A stretch of DNA of 64,000 nt from Pacificoceanicola sp049803835 (GCF_049803835.1 NZ_JBNAGK010000009.1:191181-255180), one strand, 5' to 3'. Positions 34,882 to 43,185 are shown, numbered from the stretch's first letter. Notes: generated by a model from the letters alone, not told the origin. Program-made: numbers and translations.

Positions 34882-35369
34882 GGATGTCCTCTGAAATCCT
34901 CTTTCGGGTTACCCGTCGCTTAACACGTCAGCGCGGCAGTGTCAGGGTCGAAATACCTGACCTTCGCGAACCCGGGCCAAAAATTGCCGTGAACGGCGGG
35001 TCACAAACGGTTGAATAGGCTGTAAAATTTGAAAAGGGGCCGGTACGGCCCCTTTCCGTTTCACTCCCTGTCGGACTGGCCGACTTTTCATTGATCGGAA
35101 CGCTACGAGAAGTCAAAGCGGCGGTCAACAGGGTTTTTTCACGGAATTTCTGCCGCAGCGCAGAAGGTTAACCGAATGTCGGTCCGGGCCGCCGTCCCCG
35201 GGGGCGCGTCTGCGCCGGATGCGAAAAAAGCCGCGCCCGGGGGCGCGGCCAGTCTGACAGGGAGGAAGTCTGTCCGGGATAGGAGAGGACATGTCATCCC
35301 GGACAGATAGACTATGGCATCAATTGGTTAAGGATGTATGTTCAGCCTTGGAATTATCGGGAGCGTAGC
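34882..35369. other. 488-bp intergenic region with facing RNA-like structures
   Basis: No ORF with a ribosome site was found. The region holds a plus-oriented hairpin (AAAGGGGCC at 35033-35041, GGCCCCTTT at 35047-35055). It also has a 19-bp inverted repeat CTCCCTGTCNGACTGGCCG (35064-35082 and 35246-35264, one mismatch) and a two-hairpin minus-strand unit ending in a terminator, listed separately. It also contains the promoters of the flanking divergent genes. Confidence 0.55.
35224..35335 (-). ncRNA. Candidate small RNA with CU-rich loop and terminator
   Basis: Read on the minus strand, 35307-35269 folds a perfect 12-bp stem (TCTGTCCGGGAT and its complement) with a 15-nt loop containing CCUCUCCU. 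A linker containing CCUCCCUGUC follows. A GC hairpin (35249-35230: 8-bp stem, tetraloop) then precedes UUUUUU (35229-35224), a textbook Rho-independent end. CU-rich loops that mimic anti-Shine-Dalgarno sequence are known in Rhodobacteraceae small RNAs. No promoter was firmly identified, so the 5' end is a guess. It is divergent from the HerA-like ATPase gene. Confidence 0.45.
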
Positions 35370-36920
35370 ATGACGGACGGCATTTTCGTGGGCGGCGGCG
35401 GCCCGCAGTACGGGGAAAAGCAGCATCTGACCCTGAAATATGCCAACCGTCACGGCCTCGTGGCGGGCGCGACCGGGACCGGCAAGACGGTGACGTTGCA
35501 GATCCTCGCGGAAGGGTTCTGCAAAGCGGGCGTGCCGGTTTTCATGGCGGATGTGAAGGGCGATCTGTCGGGCATGGCCAAGGCCGGGGACCCGGCGGGC
35601 AAGCTGCACGGCCCGTTCATGGAGCGCTGTGCCACCATCGGTTTCGACGATTTCGGCTACGAGGCGTTTCCGGTGACCTTCTGGGACCTGTTCGGCGCGC
35701 AGGGTCACCCGGTGCGCACGACGGTTTCGGAGATGGGACCCTTGCTGCTGGCACGGCTGCTGGAGCTGAGCGAGGCGCAGGAGGGCGTTCTGAACATCGC
35801 CTTCCGCGTGGCGGATGAGGAAGGGCTGCCGCTGCTCGATCTGAGCGACCTGCAGGCGATGCTGGTCTGGGTCGGCGAAAATCGCGAGAGCCTGTCCCTG
35901 CGCTACGGCAACATCTCCACCGCCAGCGTCGGCGCGATCCAGCGGCGGCTTCTGGTGCTGGAAACCCAGGGCGGCACGGCGCTGTTCGGGGAGCCGGCGC
36001 TGGATCTGGCGGACCTGATGTACGTCGATGCCGAGGGGCGCGGGCGGGTCAACATCCTCGCCGCCGATACGCTGATGCAGAGCCCGCGGCTTTACGCGAC
36101 CTTCCTGCTGTGGCTGCTCAGCGAGCTGTTCGAGGAACTGCCGGAGGTGGGCGATCCGGACAAGCCGAAGCTGGTGTTCTTCTTCGACGAGGCGCATCTG
36201 CTGTTCGACGGCGCGCCGAAGGCGCTGGTCGACAAGGTCGAGCAGGTGGCGCGGTTGATCCGGTCGAAGGGCGTCGGTGTCTATTTCATCACGCAGAGCC
36301 CGGACGACATCCCGGAGGACATCCTCGGTCAGCTGGGCAACCGGGTGCAGCACGCGCTCCGGGCGTTCACCGCGAGGGACCGCAAGGCGCTGAAACTGGC
36401 GGCGGAGACCTACCGCGAGAACCCGGCCTTCGACATCGAGGAGGCGATCCGCGAGGTCGGTGTCGGCGAGGCGGTGACCTCGATGCTGCAGAAGAAAGGC
36501 GTGCCGGGGATGGCGGAGCGGACGCTGATCCGCCCGCCGTCGTCGCAGCTTGGCCCGATTGACCCGGCGGAGCGCGGCGGGGTGCTGGGCGCCTCTGCCC
36601 TGCGCGGCAAGTACGACACAAGGCTGGACCGCGAGTCGGCCTTCGAGATGCTGAAGAAGCGTGCGGACGACGCGGCGCGGGCAGCGGAAGCGGCGGAGAA
36701 GGCCGAAGAGGAAGAGGAGGCGGCGGCGCGGGAGTACAACGCCGGGCGGCGCTACTCCGGCACGCAGGTCGGACGCTCCACGTCGAAGCCGGTGCGGCGG
36801 ACGCGGGAGGAAAAGAGTTTCGGCGAGCAGATGCAGGACATGGTGGTCAAGGAACTGACCGGCACCACCGGGCGGCGCATCGTCCGCGGTATTCTGGGCG
36901 GGCTGTTCAAGGCGCGGTAA
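35370..36920 (+). CDS. HerA-like ATPase (DUF853 family)
   Basis: The 516-aa P-loop ATPase has Walker A GATGTGKTVTLQ at about residues 33-44, MADVKGDLSGMA, and Walker B LVFFFDEAHLLFDG near 270-283. The sensor region QVARLIRSKGVGVYFITQSPDDIPEDILGQLGNRVQHALRAF is typical of HerA/FtsK-superfamily helicase-like ATPases (cited here by its parts ITQSPDDIP and LGNRVQHALRAF). The last 100 residues are charged and coiled (AEAAEKAEEEEEAA). ATG 35370 has GGGAG 7 nt upstream. Its cellular role is unknown; no NurA nuclease partner is nearby. Confidence 0.92.
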   Translation: MTDGIFVGGGGPQYGEKQHLTLKYANRHGLVAGATGTGKTVTLQILAEGFCKAGVPVFMADVKGDLSGMAKAGDPAGKLHGPFMERCATIGFDDFGYEAFPVTFWDLFGAQGHPVRTTVSEMGPLLLARLLELSEAQEGVLNIAFRVADEEGLPLLDLSDLQAMLVWVGENRESLSLRYGNISTASVGAIQRRLLVLETQGGTALFGEPALDLADLMYVDAEGRGRVNILAADTLMQSPRLYATFLLWLLSELFEELPEVGDPDKPKLVFFFDEAHLLFDGAPKALVDKVEQVARLIRSKGVGVYFITQSPDDIPEDILGQLGNRVQHALRAFTARDRKALKLAAETYRENPAFDIEEAIREVGVGEAVTSMLQKKGVPGMAERTLIRPPSSQLGPIDPAERGGVLGASALRGKYDTRLDRESAFEMLKKRADDAARAAEAAEKAEEEEEAAAREYNAGRRYSGTQVGRSTSKPVRRTREEKSFGEQMQDMVVKELTGTTGRRIVRGILGGLFKAR

Positions 36921-36938
36921 AAGCCGCTGACGGCTTTT
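36919..36938. terminator. Bidirectional terminator
   Basis: AAAAGCCG and CGGCTTTT form an 8-bp stem with a CTGA loop that overlaps the ATPase stop codon. It has U-tracts on both strands and serves the two converging genes. Confidence 0.88.
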
Positions 36939-36948
36939 GCCTTTTGGC

Positions 36949-38088
36949 TCAGCGGCGGAGCACCGGGGCCAGCGCGGCGATGAGCAGCGCCATGACCCCG
37001 ATCAGCCCGAGCGAGACCCTGAGCGAGGTCAGCTCCGCGATGAAGCCGATGGTTGGCGGGCCCATCAGCATCGCGCCGTAGCCCAGGGTCGCCACCGAGG
37101 CGATGGCCTGACCCGGCGGCACATGCGGGTCGCGCGCGGCGCGGGAAAAGCCCAGCGGAATGACCGCCGCGTAACCGATGCCCATCAGGACGTAGCCCGC
37201 CAGCGCCGGAGTGAAGCCCGGCAGGCCGACGGCGAGCAGGTAGCCAGAGGCGGCGAAGAGGCCGCTGGCCCGGGCCACCTTCATCGGGCCGAAGCGGGTG
37301 ATGAGCCCGTCGACGCAGAGCCGCATCGCGACCATGGTGGCGGAGAAAACGGCGTAGCCGAGCGCTGCCTGCGACTGGCTGGCGCCGATGACATCGTGCA
37401 GGTAGACCGCGCTCCAGTCCGCCGCTGCGCCCTCGCCGACCCCGGCGCAGAGCGCAATGACCCCCACCAGCACCAGCGGCCCGCGCGGCAGGGCGAAGAT
37501 CGGGCCTTTCTTCCCGGGTGCGCTCCGCGCCGACTGCCAGGGGCTGCGCATCAGCGGGCCAAAGAGCAGGCCAGCGGCCAGGGCGGTCAGGGTGAAGTGC
37601 CACTCCAGCGGCAGCCCGGCCTTCGTCGCCAGCCAGCCGCCGCCCGCGCCGAGACCGGCCCCGAGGCTCCACATGGCGTGGAAGGAGGACATGATCGACT
37701 TGCCCGAGGCGCGTTCGACCTCTGCCGCCCAGCTGTTCATGGTGACATCCATCGCGCCGTGGCCGATCCCGAAGAGGAAGAGCGCAATGCCAAGCACGAC
37801 GGTGCCGGGCGCGAAGCCGATCAGCAGAATGGAGGCAAGGTAGAGGGCGGCGAGGGCCACGGTCACCGGGTAGGCGCCGCGCCGGTCGGCCATGCTGCCC
37901 GCCAGCGGGAAGGAGATCAGCGCGCCGATGCCCATGACCAGCAGGAACAGCCCCAGGGTGGCGTCGCTCAGGGAGAACCGCTCGACCACCGCAGGCACGC
38001 GGGAGGCCCAGGCCCCGAGGAGGGAGCCGTTCAGCGCGAAGGTGGCGGAGACCGCGATGCGGGCGCGGGTCGAGTAGACGTCAGACAT
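36949..38088 (-). CDS. MFS transporter
   Basis: The 379-aa protein has about twelve hydrophobic segments in two halves and an MFS loop (LAGSMADRRGAYPV) between helices 2 and 3. The style is that of small drug/sugar exporters (FucP/YbjJ-like). Its start overlaps the end of the DeoR-type regulator gene by 8 bp, so the two form one operon. The substrate is unknown. Confidence 0.9.
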   Translation of the reverse strand: MSDVYSTRARIAVSATFALNGSLLGAWASRVPAVVERFSLSDATLGLFLLVMGIGALISFPLAGSMADRRGAYPVTVALAALYLASILLIGFAPGTVVLGIALFLFGIGHGAMDVTMNSWAAEVERASGKSIMSSFHAMWSLGAGLGAGGGWLATKAGLPLEWHFTLTALAAGLLFGPLMRSPWQSARSAPGKKGPIFALPRGPLVLVGVIALCAGVGEGAAADWSAVYLHDVIGASQSQAALGYAVFSATMVAMRLCVDGLITRFGPMKVARASGLFAASGYLLAVGLPGFTPALAGYVLMGIGYAAVIPLGFSRAARDPHVPPGQAIASVATLGYGAMLMGPPTIGFIAELTSLRVSLGLIGVMALLIAALAPVLRR

Positions 38089-38848
38089 GGAGGACTTTCA
38101 TCGGGCTTTGGGCATAAGGCCGGGTCTGTGGCTCCGGCGCGTCGGTGACGAGGCCGGTGAGCCGCCCGAGCGGGGCGACGTGATGGCGAGTGGTGCGGCC
38201 GAGCTTGGCGGCGATGGTGGGTATCCACGTCTCGTGCGCGGCGTCCAGCATGGCGCGTTTCACTTCCGCTTCATCGCCGTCGTCCGACGAGAGGCCGAAG
38301 TCCAGCGACAGCCCGCAGGCCCCGAGGAACGCACGGTCGGCGGCGATGGCTTCGACCTGCCGCACCGCGTCGTGGCCCACCGCGATGGCCCCGCCGGGCG
38401 AGAGGCGGCCGCCGATCATCCGCGTCGGGATGCCCTTGGCCAGCGTGACCTGGGCCACGGCAGGCGCAGGCGTGACGACGAGGGCCTGCGGGAGCGGTGG
38501 GAGCGCGTGGGCGAGGGCGAGCACGGTGGTGCCGCCGTCGAGCAGCAGCACCATGCCGTCCTCGATCAGCGGCAGGGTGGCGGCGACGATTCTCTGGCGC
38601 GCCTCGACATGCTCGCCCAGCCGCGCCAGCGTCGGCGGCGAGAGCCGCGCGACGGGCAGGGCGCCGCCACGGATGCAGCGGCCATAGCCCTGCGCTTCCA
38701 GTGCCTTGAGGTCCCGGCGGGCACTGTCGGTGGAGATGCCGAACTCCTCCGCAAGTCCGGCCAGCCGCAGGCTCTCACCCCGTTCGAGGCGTTGGCGCAG
38801 CAGGTCCTGCCTGGCCTCGGGGCTGTGGAGGGGGGGATCGGTGATCAT
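38081..38848 (-). CDS. DeoR/GlpR-family transcriptional repressor
   Basis: The 255-aa protein has an N-terminal DeoR winged helix (about 8-65: RQDLLRQRLERGESLRLAGL, then EEFGISTDSARRDLKALEAQG, GGALP). A C-terminal sugar-phosphate sensor domain follows (LLLDGGTTVLALAHAL, VGHDAVRQVEAIAADRAFLGACGLS). Members respond to phosphorylated sugars. It is the first gene of an operon with the MFS transporter, and a tandem 10-bp repeat array lies just upstream of its start. Confidence 0.92.
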   Translation of the reverse strand: MITDPPLHSPEARQDLLRQRLERGESLRLAGLAEEFGISTDSARRDLKALEAQGYGRCIRGGALPVARLSPPTLARLGEHVEARQRIVAATLPLIEDGMVLLLDGGTTVLALAHALPPLPQALVVTPAPAVAQVTLAKGIPTRMIGGRLSPGGAIAVGHDAVRQVEAIAADRAFLGACGLSLDFGLSSDDGDEAEVKRAMLDAAHETWIPTIAAKLGRTTRHHVAPLGRLTGLVTDAPEPQTRPYAQSPMKVLHV

Positions 38849-38850
38849 GC

Positions 38851-38905
38851 GGCCTCTTGCGGTGTTTTGCGGCAAGTTGCGGCAATCTGCGGCAAAGTGC
38901 AAGCG
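38851..38905 (-). promoter_or_regulatory. Tandem 10-bp repeat array, probable DeoR operator
   Basis: Four to five decamers of the form GG(C/T)nnnnTGC follow one another with exact 10-bp spacing (GGCCTCTTGC, GGTGTTTTGC, GGCAAGTTGC, GGCAATCTGC, GGCAAAGTGC). They lie directly before the regulator's start codon. One repeat per helical turn on one DNA face suits an oligomeric DeoR-type repressor; autoregulation is inferred. Confidence 0.65.
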
Positions 38906-38950
38906 GTATGGTGCGGATAAACCCGCCTCCGTCCTCGTCCCCTGAAACGG

Positions 38951-38976
38951 AAAACGCCCGGGTCGAAACCCGGGCG
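38951..38976 (-). terminator. Terminator of the PQQ dehydrogenase gene
   Basis: CGCCCGGGT and ACCCGGGCG form a 9-bp stem whose minus-strand loop is TTCG. It is followed by TTTTCC, 27 bp after the dehydrogenase stop. Confidence 0.93.
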
Positions 38977-39002
38977 CTCGTGTTCGGTCAGGCTGGCAGG
39001 GC

Positions 39003-40763
39003 TCAGTTCGCCGCCAGTTCCTTCGGCAGGCGGAACGTCCAGACCATGCCACCCTGGTTCAGGTAGGAGACCTTCTTGGCCACTTCACCGCCCCAGAGCG
39101 GAACCGCGCCGCCCCAGCCGGAGACGATGGAGACATACTGCTCGCCGTCCTGCTCCCAGGTGATCGGCTGGCCGACGATGCCGGAGCCGGTCTGGAAGGA
39201 CCAGAGCACCTCGCCGGTCTCGTCGTCGAGTGCCTTGAACTCACCTTCCGGGGTGCCGTAGAACACCAGGCCGCCAGCGGTGGTCATAACGCCGCCCCAG
39301 AGCGGAGCCTCGTTCTTGGCTTCCCACTTGATCTCCAGCGTGTCGGGGTCGATCGCCTTCAGAGAGCCGATGTGATCCTCGTAGTTCGGCTTGATGGTGA
39401 AGCCGGAGCCGAGGTAGGCCGCGCCCTTCTTGTAGGCGACCGGCTCGTTCCAGATGTCCATACCCCATTCGTTGGACGGCACGTAGAAGTTGCCGGTGCG
39501 CTGGGAGAAGGCCATCGGCATCCAGTTCTTGCCACCAAGGAAGGACGGGGAGGCGAAGACGACCTCACCCTTCGCACCATCGGCTGCCGCGGTCGGATCG
39601 CCCGGGCGGTTCTCTTCGTTGAAGATCGGGCGGCCGTTCTCGTCGATGCCCTTGGCCCAGGTGATGTCCTTCACGAAGGGCGTGGAGCCGACGTATTTGC
39701 CGTCCTCGGCGTTCAGCACGTAGAAGAAGCCGTTGCGGTCGGCGGTCGCGAGGCGCATCTGGCCGTCGCGGCTGTCGTAGGCAACCACTTCGTTCACGCC
39801 GTCATAGTCCCAGCCTTCGCGCGGAGTGGTCTGGAAGTGCCACTTGATCTCGCCGGTGGCCGGGTCGATACCGACGCGGGAGGCGGCATAGAGGTTGTCG
39901 CCGGTGCCGTCGTTCTTCTGGCCCGCGTCGCGCAGCCAGCTGTTCCACGGGGCCGGGTTGCCTGCGCCGAAGATCAGCGTATCGGTGCGGGCGTCATAAG
40001 AGCCGCCGAGCCAGGTCGCGCCGCCGCCGGTCTTCCACATGTCGCCCGGCCAGGTCGCATTGAGCGTGCCGGTCATGGTGGATTCCTGGCCGTTGAGCGT
40101 GCCCATGTGGCCTTCGATCATCGGACGGGTCCAGACGATCTCGCCGGTGTCGGCGTTGCGGGCCTGCACTTCGCCGACGATGCCGAATTCGCCGCCGGAG
40201 TTGCCGGTCACGACGAGACCGTTCACGATCAGCGGTGCGGCGGTGTAGGAGTAGCCCGCCTTGTAGTCGGCGATCTTGTCACGCCAGACGACGTCGCCGG
40301 TGTCCTTGTTCAGCGCGACGAGGGTCGCGTCGAGCGTGCCGAAGATGACCTTGTCGCCGTAGATCGCCGCACCGCGGTTGATCACGTCACAGCAGGGCAG
40401 AATGCCTTCGGGCAGGCGGGCGTCATACTGCCAGAGTTCCTTGCCGGTCTTCACGTCGATGGCATACATGCGGCTGTAGGAGCCGGTGATGTACATCACG
40501 CCGTCATAGACCAGCGGCTGGGTCTCCTGGCCGCGCTGCTTCTCGCCGCCAAGGGAGAAGGCCCATGCCGGAACGAGGTTCTTGACGTTGGTCTTGTTGA
40601 GGGTCTCCAGCGGCGAGTAGCGCTGCAGGTTGCGGCCCATGCCGTTGGTGACGACCTGGTTGGTCATGGTGGCGTCATTGGCCAGCATGTCCTCGGTCAC
40701 CTGAGCCGACGCGCCGGATGCGGCGAGCAGGGCGATGGTGACGGCTGCGACGAATTTGTTCAT
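39003..40763 (-). CDS. PQQ-dependent alcohol dehydrogenase, lanthanide-type signature
   Basis: This 586-aa periplasmic quinoprotein oxidises primary alcohols, with electrons passing to cytochrome c. It has a signal peptide (ends ASA, about residue 20), an eight-blade propeller with tryptophan-docking repeats, and the vicinal disulfide Cys124-Cys125 (LPCCDVINRG). Predicted metal and catalytic residues are Glu192, Asn269 and Asp319. Two residues after the catalytic Asp lies Asp321 (WDYDGVN), the extra aspartate that marks lanthanide-dependent enzymes (XoxF, ExaF/PedH), whereas calcium enzymes have Ala or Ser there. I cannot separate methanol (XoxF) from ethanol (ExaF/PedH) types by eye. No mxaI-type small subunit is present. 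ATG 40763 has a GGGAGGAG ribosome site. Confidence 0.93.
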   Translation of the reverse strand: MNKFVAAVTIALLAASGASAQVTEDMLANDATMTNQVVTNGMGRNLQRYSPLETLNKTNVKNLVPAWAFSLGGEKQRGQETQPLVYDGVMYITGSYSRMYAIDVKTGKELWQYDARLPEGILPCCDVINRGAAIYGDKVIFGTLDATLVALNKDTGDVVWRDKIADYKAGYSYTAAPLIVNGLVVTGNSGGEFGIVGEVQARNADTGEIVWTRPMIEGHMGTLNGQESTMTGTLNATWPGDMWKTGGGATWLGGSYDARTDTLIFGAGNPAPWNSWLRDAGQKNDGTGDNLYAASRVGIDPATGEIKWHFQTTPREGWDYDGVNEVVAYDSRDGQMRLATADRNGFFYVLNAEDGKYVGSTPFVKDITWAKGIDENGRPIFNEENRPGDPTAAADGAKGEVVFASPSFLGGKNWMPMAFSQRTGNFYVPSNEWGMDIWNEPVAYKKGAAYLGSGFTIKPNYEDHIGSLKAIDPDTLEIKWEAKNEAPLWGGVMTTAGGLVFYGTPEGEFKALDDETGEVLWSFQTGSGIVGQPITWEQDGEQYVSIVSGWGGAVPLWGGEVAKKVSYLNQGGMVWTFRLPKELAAN

Positions 40764-40836
40764 GTGTCTCCTCCCGTGAACAAGCAGTGGTCTCCCGGAG
40801 CCGGACCAGTGTCCGACGGGGTCTTGCTGCCCAGAG

Positions 40837-40880
40837 CCTATAAGCAGATCACGCAACCGTGGTACGGGCCATAGGTCGTA
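40837..40880 (-). promoter_or_regulatory. Activator-type promoter of the PQQ dehydrogenase gene
   Basis: A minus-strand -10 box TATAGG (40837-40842) lacks a good -35 box. About 26 bp upstream lies CCATAGGTCGTA (40869-40880), which is inside the perfect palindrome GTCGTACGAC. Three related sites occur in the neighbourhood, so this is probably an activator-binding site. Confidence 0.5.
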
Positions 40881-40982
40881 CGACTGTTCGGCACTTGACA
40901 GGAGGCGGGCGATTCGCGGCGTGTCGGAATCGCCCGGGGCGGGCGGCCCGGGCCAGGGCACGGGCCCTGCCGGGGCGGACGC

Positions 40983-41390
40983 TTACTGGCCGTCGATGGC
41001 GGTGTTGTCCTGCGGCGAGATCGACCCGAGGTAGGCGAGAATGAAGTCCTGCACCGTGCGGTCCTCGATGCCGACGTGGCGCATCTTGGTCCCCGGCATG
41101 AAGCCGTCGTTGTCCTCCATCCAGGCGCGCAGCGCCGCCGGGGTCCAGACGATGCCGGAGGCGGACAAGGCTATGGAATAGTCATAATCTTCCACCGATC
41201 CGGCGGCGCGATTGAGCACGTTCTCCAGCGGCGGCCCGTAGGACGGATCGGTGCTGTTCGGGGCGTGGCAGCGGCGGCATTCGCCGTCGAACAGGGTCTT
41301 TCCCGCGGTGACCTTGACCTCTTCGAAGGTGTCGGCAAGGGCCGGGGCCGCGCCCAGGAAAGCGGCCATCAGGAGGGGCAGGGTACGCAT
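40983..41390 (-). CDS. Periplasmic c-type cytochrome, XoxG/CycB-like position
   Basis: The 135-aa class I cytochrome c has a signal peptide (ends ALA, residue 19), one haem-binding motif C38-R-R-C41-H42, and a likely axial Met in GFMPGTKM (98 or 103). ATG 41390 has AAGGA 8 nt upstream. It sits just upstream of the quinoprotein dehydrogenase on the same strand and is the natural electron acceptor candidate. It is called class I (c550-like) rather than cytochrome cL by its small size. A Crp/Fnr-type box lies upstream. Confidence 0.9.
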   Translation of the reverse strand: MRTLPLLMAAFLGAAPALADTFEEVKVTAGKTLFDGECRRCHAPNSTDPSYGPPLENVLNRAAGSVEDYDYSIALSASGIVWTPAALRAWMEDNDGFMPGTKMRHVGIEDRTVQDFILAYLGSISPQDNTAIDGQ

Positions 41391-41447
41391 CGTCTTGATC
41401 CTTTCTTCAACCTGGCCGCACCCTGTACCCGAGGGGCGGCAATCTTG

Positions 41448-41461
41448 TTGATCCATGTCAA
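41448..41461. promoter_or_regulatory. Fnr/Dnr-type box
   Basis: TTGATCCATGTCAA matches the Crp/Fnr-family consensus TTGAT-N4-(A/G)TCAA. It lies in the divergent region between the cytochrome gene and the NitT-type binding-protein gene, 58 bp from the cytochrome start. Oxygen or NO control of the cytochrome is inferred. Confidence 0.5.
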
Positions 41462-41483
41462 CGGATGCGTGAGTCTGCCTTGT

Positions 41484-41523
41484 CCATTGGTCGTATATCG
41501 GGGCAAACTCGCCCTGATACTCT
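41484..41523 (+). promoter_or_regulatory. CCATTGGTCGTA motif and -10 box before the NitT-type gene
   Basis: CCATTGGTCGTA (41484-41495) is followed 22 bp later by TACTCT (41518-41523), a plausible -10 box. The arrangement matches three other sites in the PQQ/cox region. Confidence 0.5.
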
Positions 41524-41552
41524 GAAAACAGAGATACTCTGGGAGGAGAGCC

Positions 41553-42527
41553 ATGAGCTTCATGAGACTTCTGGGCAGCGCCGCAAGCGTGCTGGCCCTG
41601 ACGGCAGGCGTGGCCTGGGCCGAGATGCCGGTGCTGCGTGCGGCCGTGCAGGAATCCGGAACGGTCAACTGGGAGTTGACCACCATCAAGGATAACGGCT
41701 TCGACACCGCGCACGGCTTCGAGCTTCAGGTGCAGGGCATGGCCGGCGGTCCGGCGGCGCAAGTGGCGTTCCAGGGCGGCGAGGCGGATGTGATCGTCTC
41801 GGACTGGCTCTGGGTGGCGCGACAGCGGTCTGAGGGCAAGGACTTCGTCTTCGTGCCCTACAGCCGCGCGGTTGGTGCGCTGATGGTCCCGGAGGGCAGC
41901 GCGGCAACGAGCCTTGCGGACCTCAAGGGCCAGAAGATCGGCATCGCCGGCGGACCGCTGGACAAGAGCTGGATCATCCTGCGGGCCTACGCACAGCAGG
42001 AATACGGCATGGACCTCGCCGCGGAGACGGAACAGGTTTTCGGCGCCCCGCCGCTGATTTTCAAGACCGGCGTCAGCGGAGAGCTGGGCGGCGCGATCAA
42101 CTTCTGGCACTTCCTCGCCAAGATGGAAGCTGCGGGGATGAAACCGCTGGTGACCGTGGACGACGCGGCAATGGCGCTCGGCCTCGACCCGCAGACACCG
42201 CTGCTCGGCTATGTCTTCAAGGGCGAGATGCTGCGCGACCATCCGGAGCTGGTGCAGGGCATGGCGCAGGCATCGCGCGACGCTAAGGACCTCCTGAGCA
42301 CCTCCGACGAGGCCTGGGAGGCGATCCGGCCGATCATGAACGCCCAGAGCGACGCGCAGTTCGACAAGCTGAAGGAAGGCTTTCGGGCCGGCATTCCCGC
42401 TCCGGGCCCGGTGGATGAGGTCGCGGCAGGCAAGATGCTGAAACTCATGGCGGATCTGGGCGGTGCCGATCTTGTCGGCACCGCGACGGAGCTGCCCGAG
42501 GGGCTGTTCGTGCAGCCCGGATCGTGA
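41553..42527 (+). CDS. NitT/TauT-type periplasmic binding protein without cognate permease
   Basis: The 324-aa protein has a signal peptide (ending AWA, residue 22) and the type II binding fold of the nitrate/taurine/thiamine-precursor group. Recognisable parts are LRAAVQESGTVNWELTTIKD, DVIVSDWLWVARQR, LADLKGQKIGIAGGPLDKSW and a Trp-rich INFWHFLAKM. GGGAGGAG precedes ATG 41553. It is followed by an ATPase gene overlapping by 1 bp, but no permease gene of this class exists in the window. The location within a quinoprotein locus suggests a ligand linked to alcohol or metal metabolism. Confidence 0.88.
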   Translation: MSFMRLLGSAASVLALTAGVAWAEMPVLRAAVQESGTVNWELTTIKDNGFDTAHGFELQVQGMAGGPAAQVAFQGGEADVIVSDWLWVARQRSEGKDFVFVPYSRAVGALMVPEGSAATSLADLKGQKIGIAGGPLDKSWIILRAYAQQEYGMDLAAETEQVFGAPPLIFKTGVSGELGGAINFWHFLAKMEAAGMKPLVTVDDAAMALGLDPQTPLLGYVFKGEMLRDHPELVQGMAQASRDAKDLLSTSDEAWEAIRPIMNAQSDAQFDKLKEGFRAGIPAPGPVDEVAAGKMLKLMADLGGADLVGTATELPEGLFVQPGS

Positions 42528-43162
42528 TGGGCCTGACGCTGGTTCACGACCGCGATACACAGGCGGGCGACGTGGTCGCCCGCCTCGACCTGCCCGGCCT
42601 GTCGCTGGGGGGGCGGGCCGTGCTTGGAAAGGTCTCGCTGCACCTGCGGCGGGGCGAGACGCTGGCGCTCACCGGTCCGTCCGGAGCGGGCAAGACGACT
42701 CTGGTGCGCATTCTCGCGGGGCTGGAGACGCGGCACGAGGGCGACGTGATCGTGCCGGAGCGCATGGCCATGGTGTTCCAGGAGCCGACCCTGCTGCCCT
42801 GGCGGACCTTGCGGGACAACATCACCCTGACCACCGACCTTGCGGCCGAGGCGGCGGAGAAAATCCTTGCGGATGTTGGGCTTGCCGGGCGCGGCGGGGA
42901 ATTTCCCGGCGTACTCAGCCTCGGTCAGCAACGCCGCATGGCGCTGGCCCGGGCCTTTGCGGCGGAGCCCGAGCTGCTCCTGATGGACGAGCCGTTCGTG
43001 TCGCTGGACGACGCCTTGGCGGGCGAGATGATGAGCCTTTTCGAGCGGCTCCGCGCCGCGCATCGGGTCACGACGCTGATGGTCACCCATTCCGCCAGCG
43101 AGGCGCGGCGACTGGCCACGCGGGTCCTGCGTCTGCAGGGATCACCCGCGACACTTGCGTGA
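42527..43162 (+). CDS. ABC transporter ATP-binding protein (NitT/TauT type)
   Basis: The 211-aa ATPase has Walker A GPSGAGKTTLVR, a Q-loop (FQEPTLLPWRTL), a signature segment LSLGQQRRMALARAFA (Gln in place of the usual second Gly), Walker B LLLMDEPFVSLD and the switch His (VTHSASEA). It is short but complete. ATG 42527 overlaps the binding-protein stop by 1 bp; a GTG at 42524 is also in frame. It lacks an adjacent permease, so it may power a permease encoded elsewhere. Confidence 0.88.
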   Translation: MGLTLVHDRDTQAGDVVARLDLPGLSLGGRAVLGKVSLHLRRGETLALTGPSGAGKTTLVRILAGLETRHEGDVIVPERMAMVFQEPTLLPWRTLRDNITLTTDLAAEAAEKILADVGLAGRGGEFPGVLSLGQQRRMALARAFAAEPELLLMDEPFVSLDDALAGEMMSLFERLRAAHRVTTLMVTHSASEARRLATRVLRLQGSPATLA

Positions 43163-43185
43163 AGAGCGCCGCGTAACGCGCTGAT

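Noticed and set aside
40983..42560. A 525-aa minus-strand frame containing the cytochrome
   Set aside because: Only the C-terminal 135 residues carry a signal peptide and haem motif; the remainder is antisense to the NitT-type binding-protein gene.
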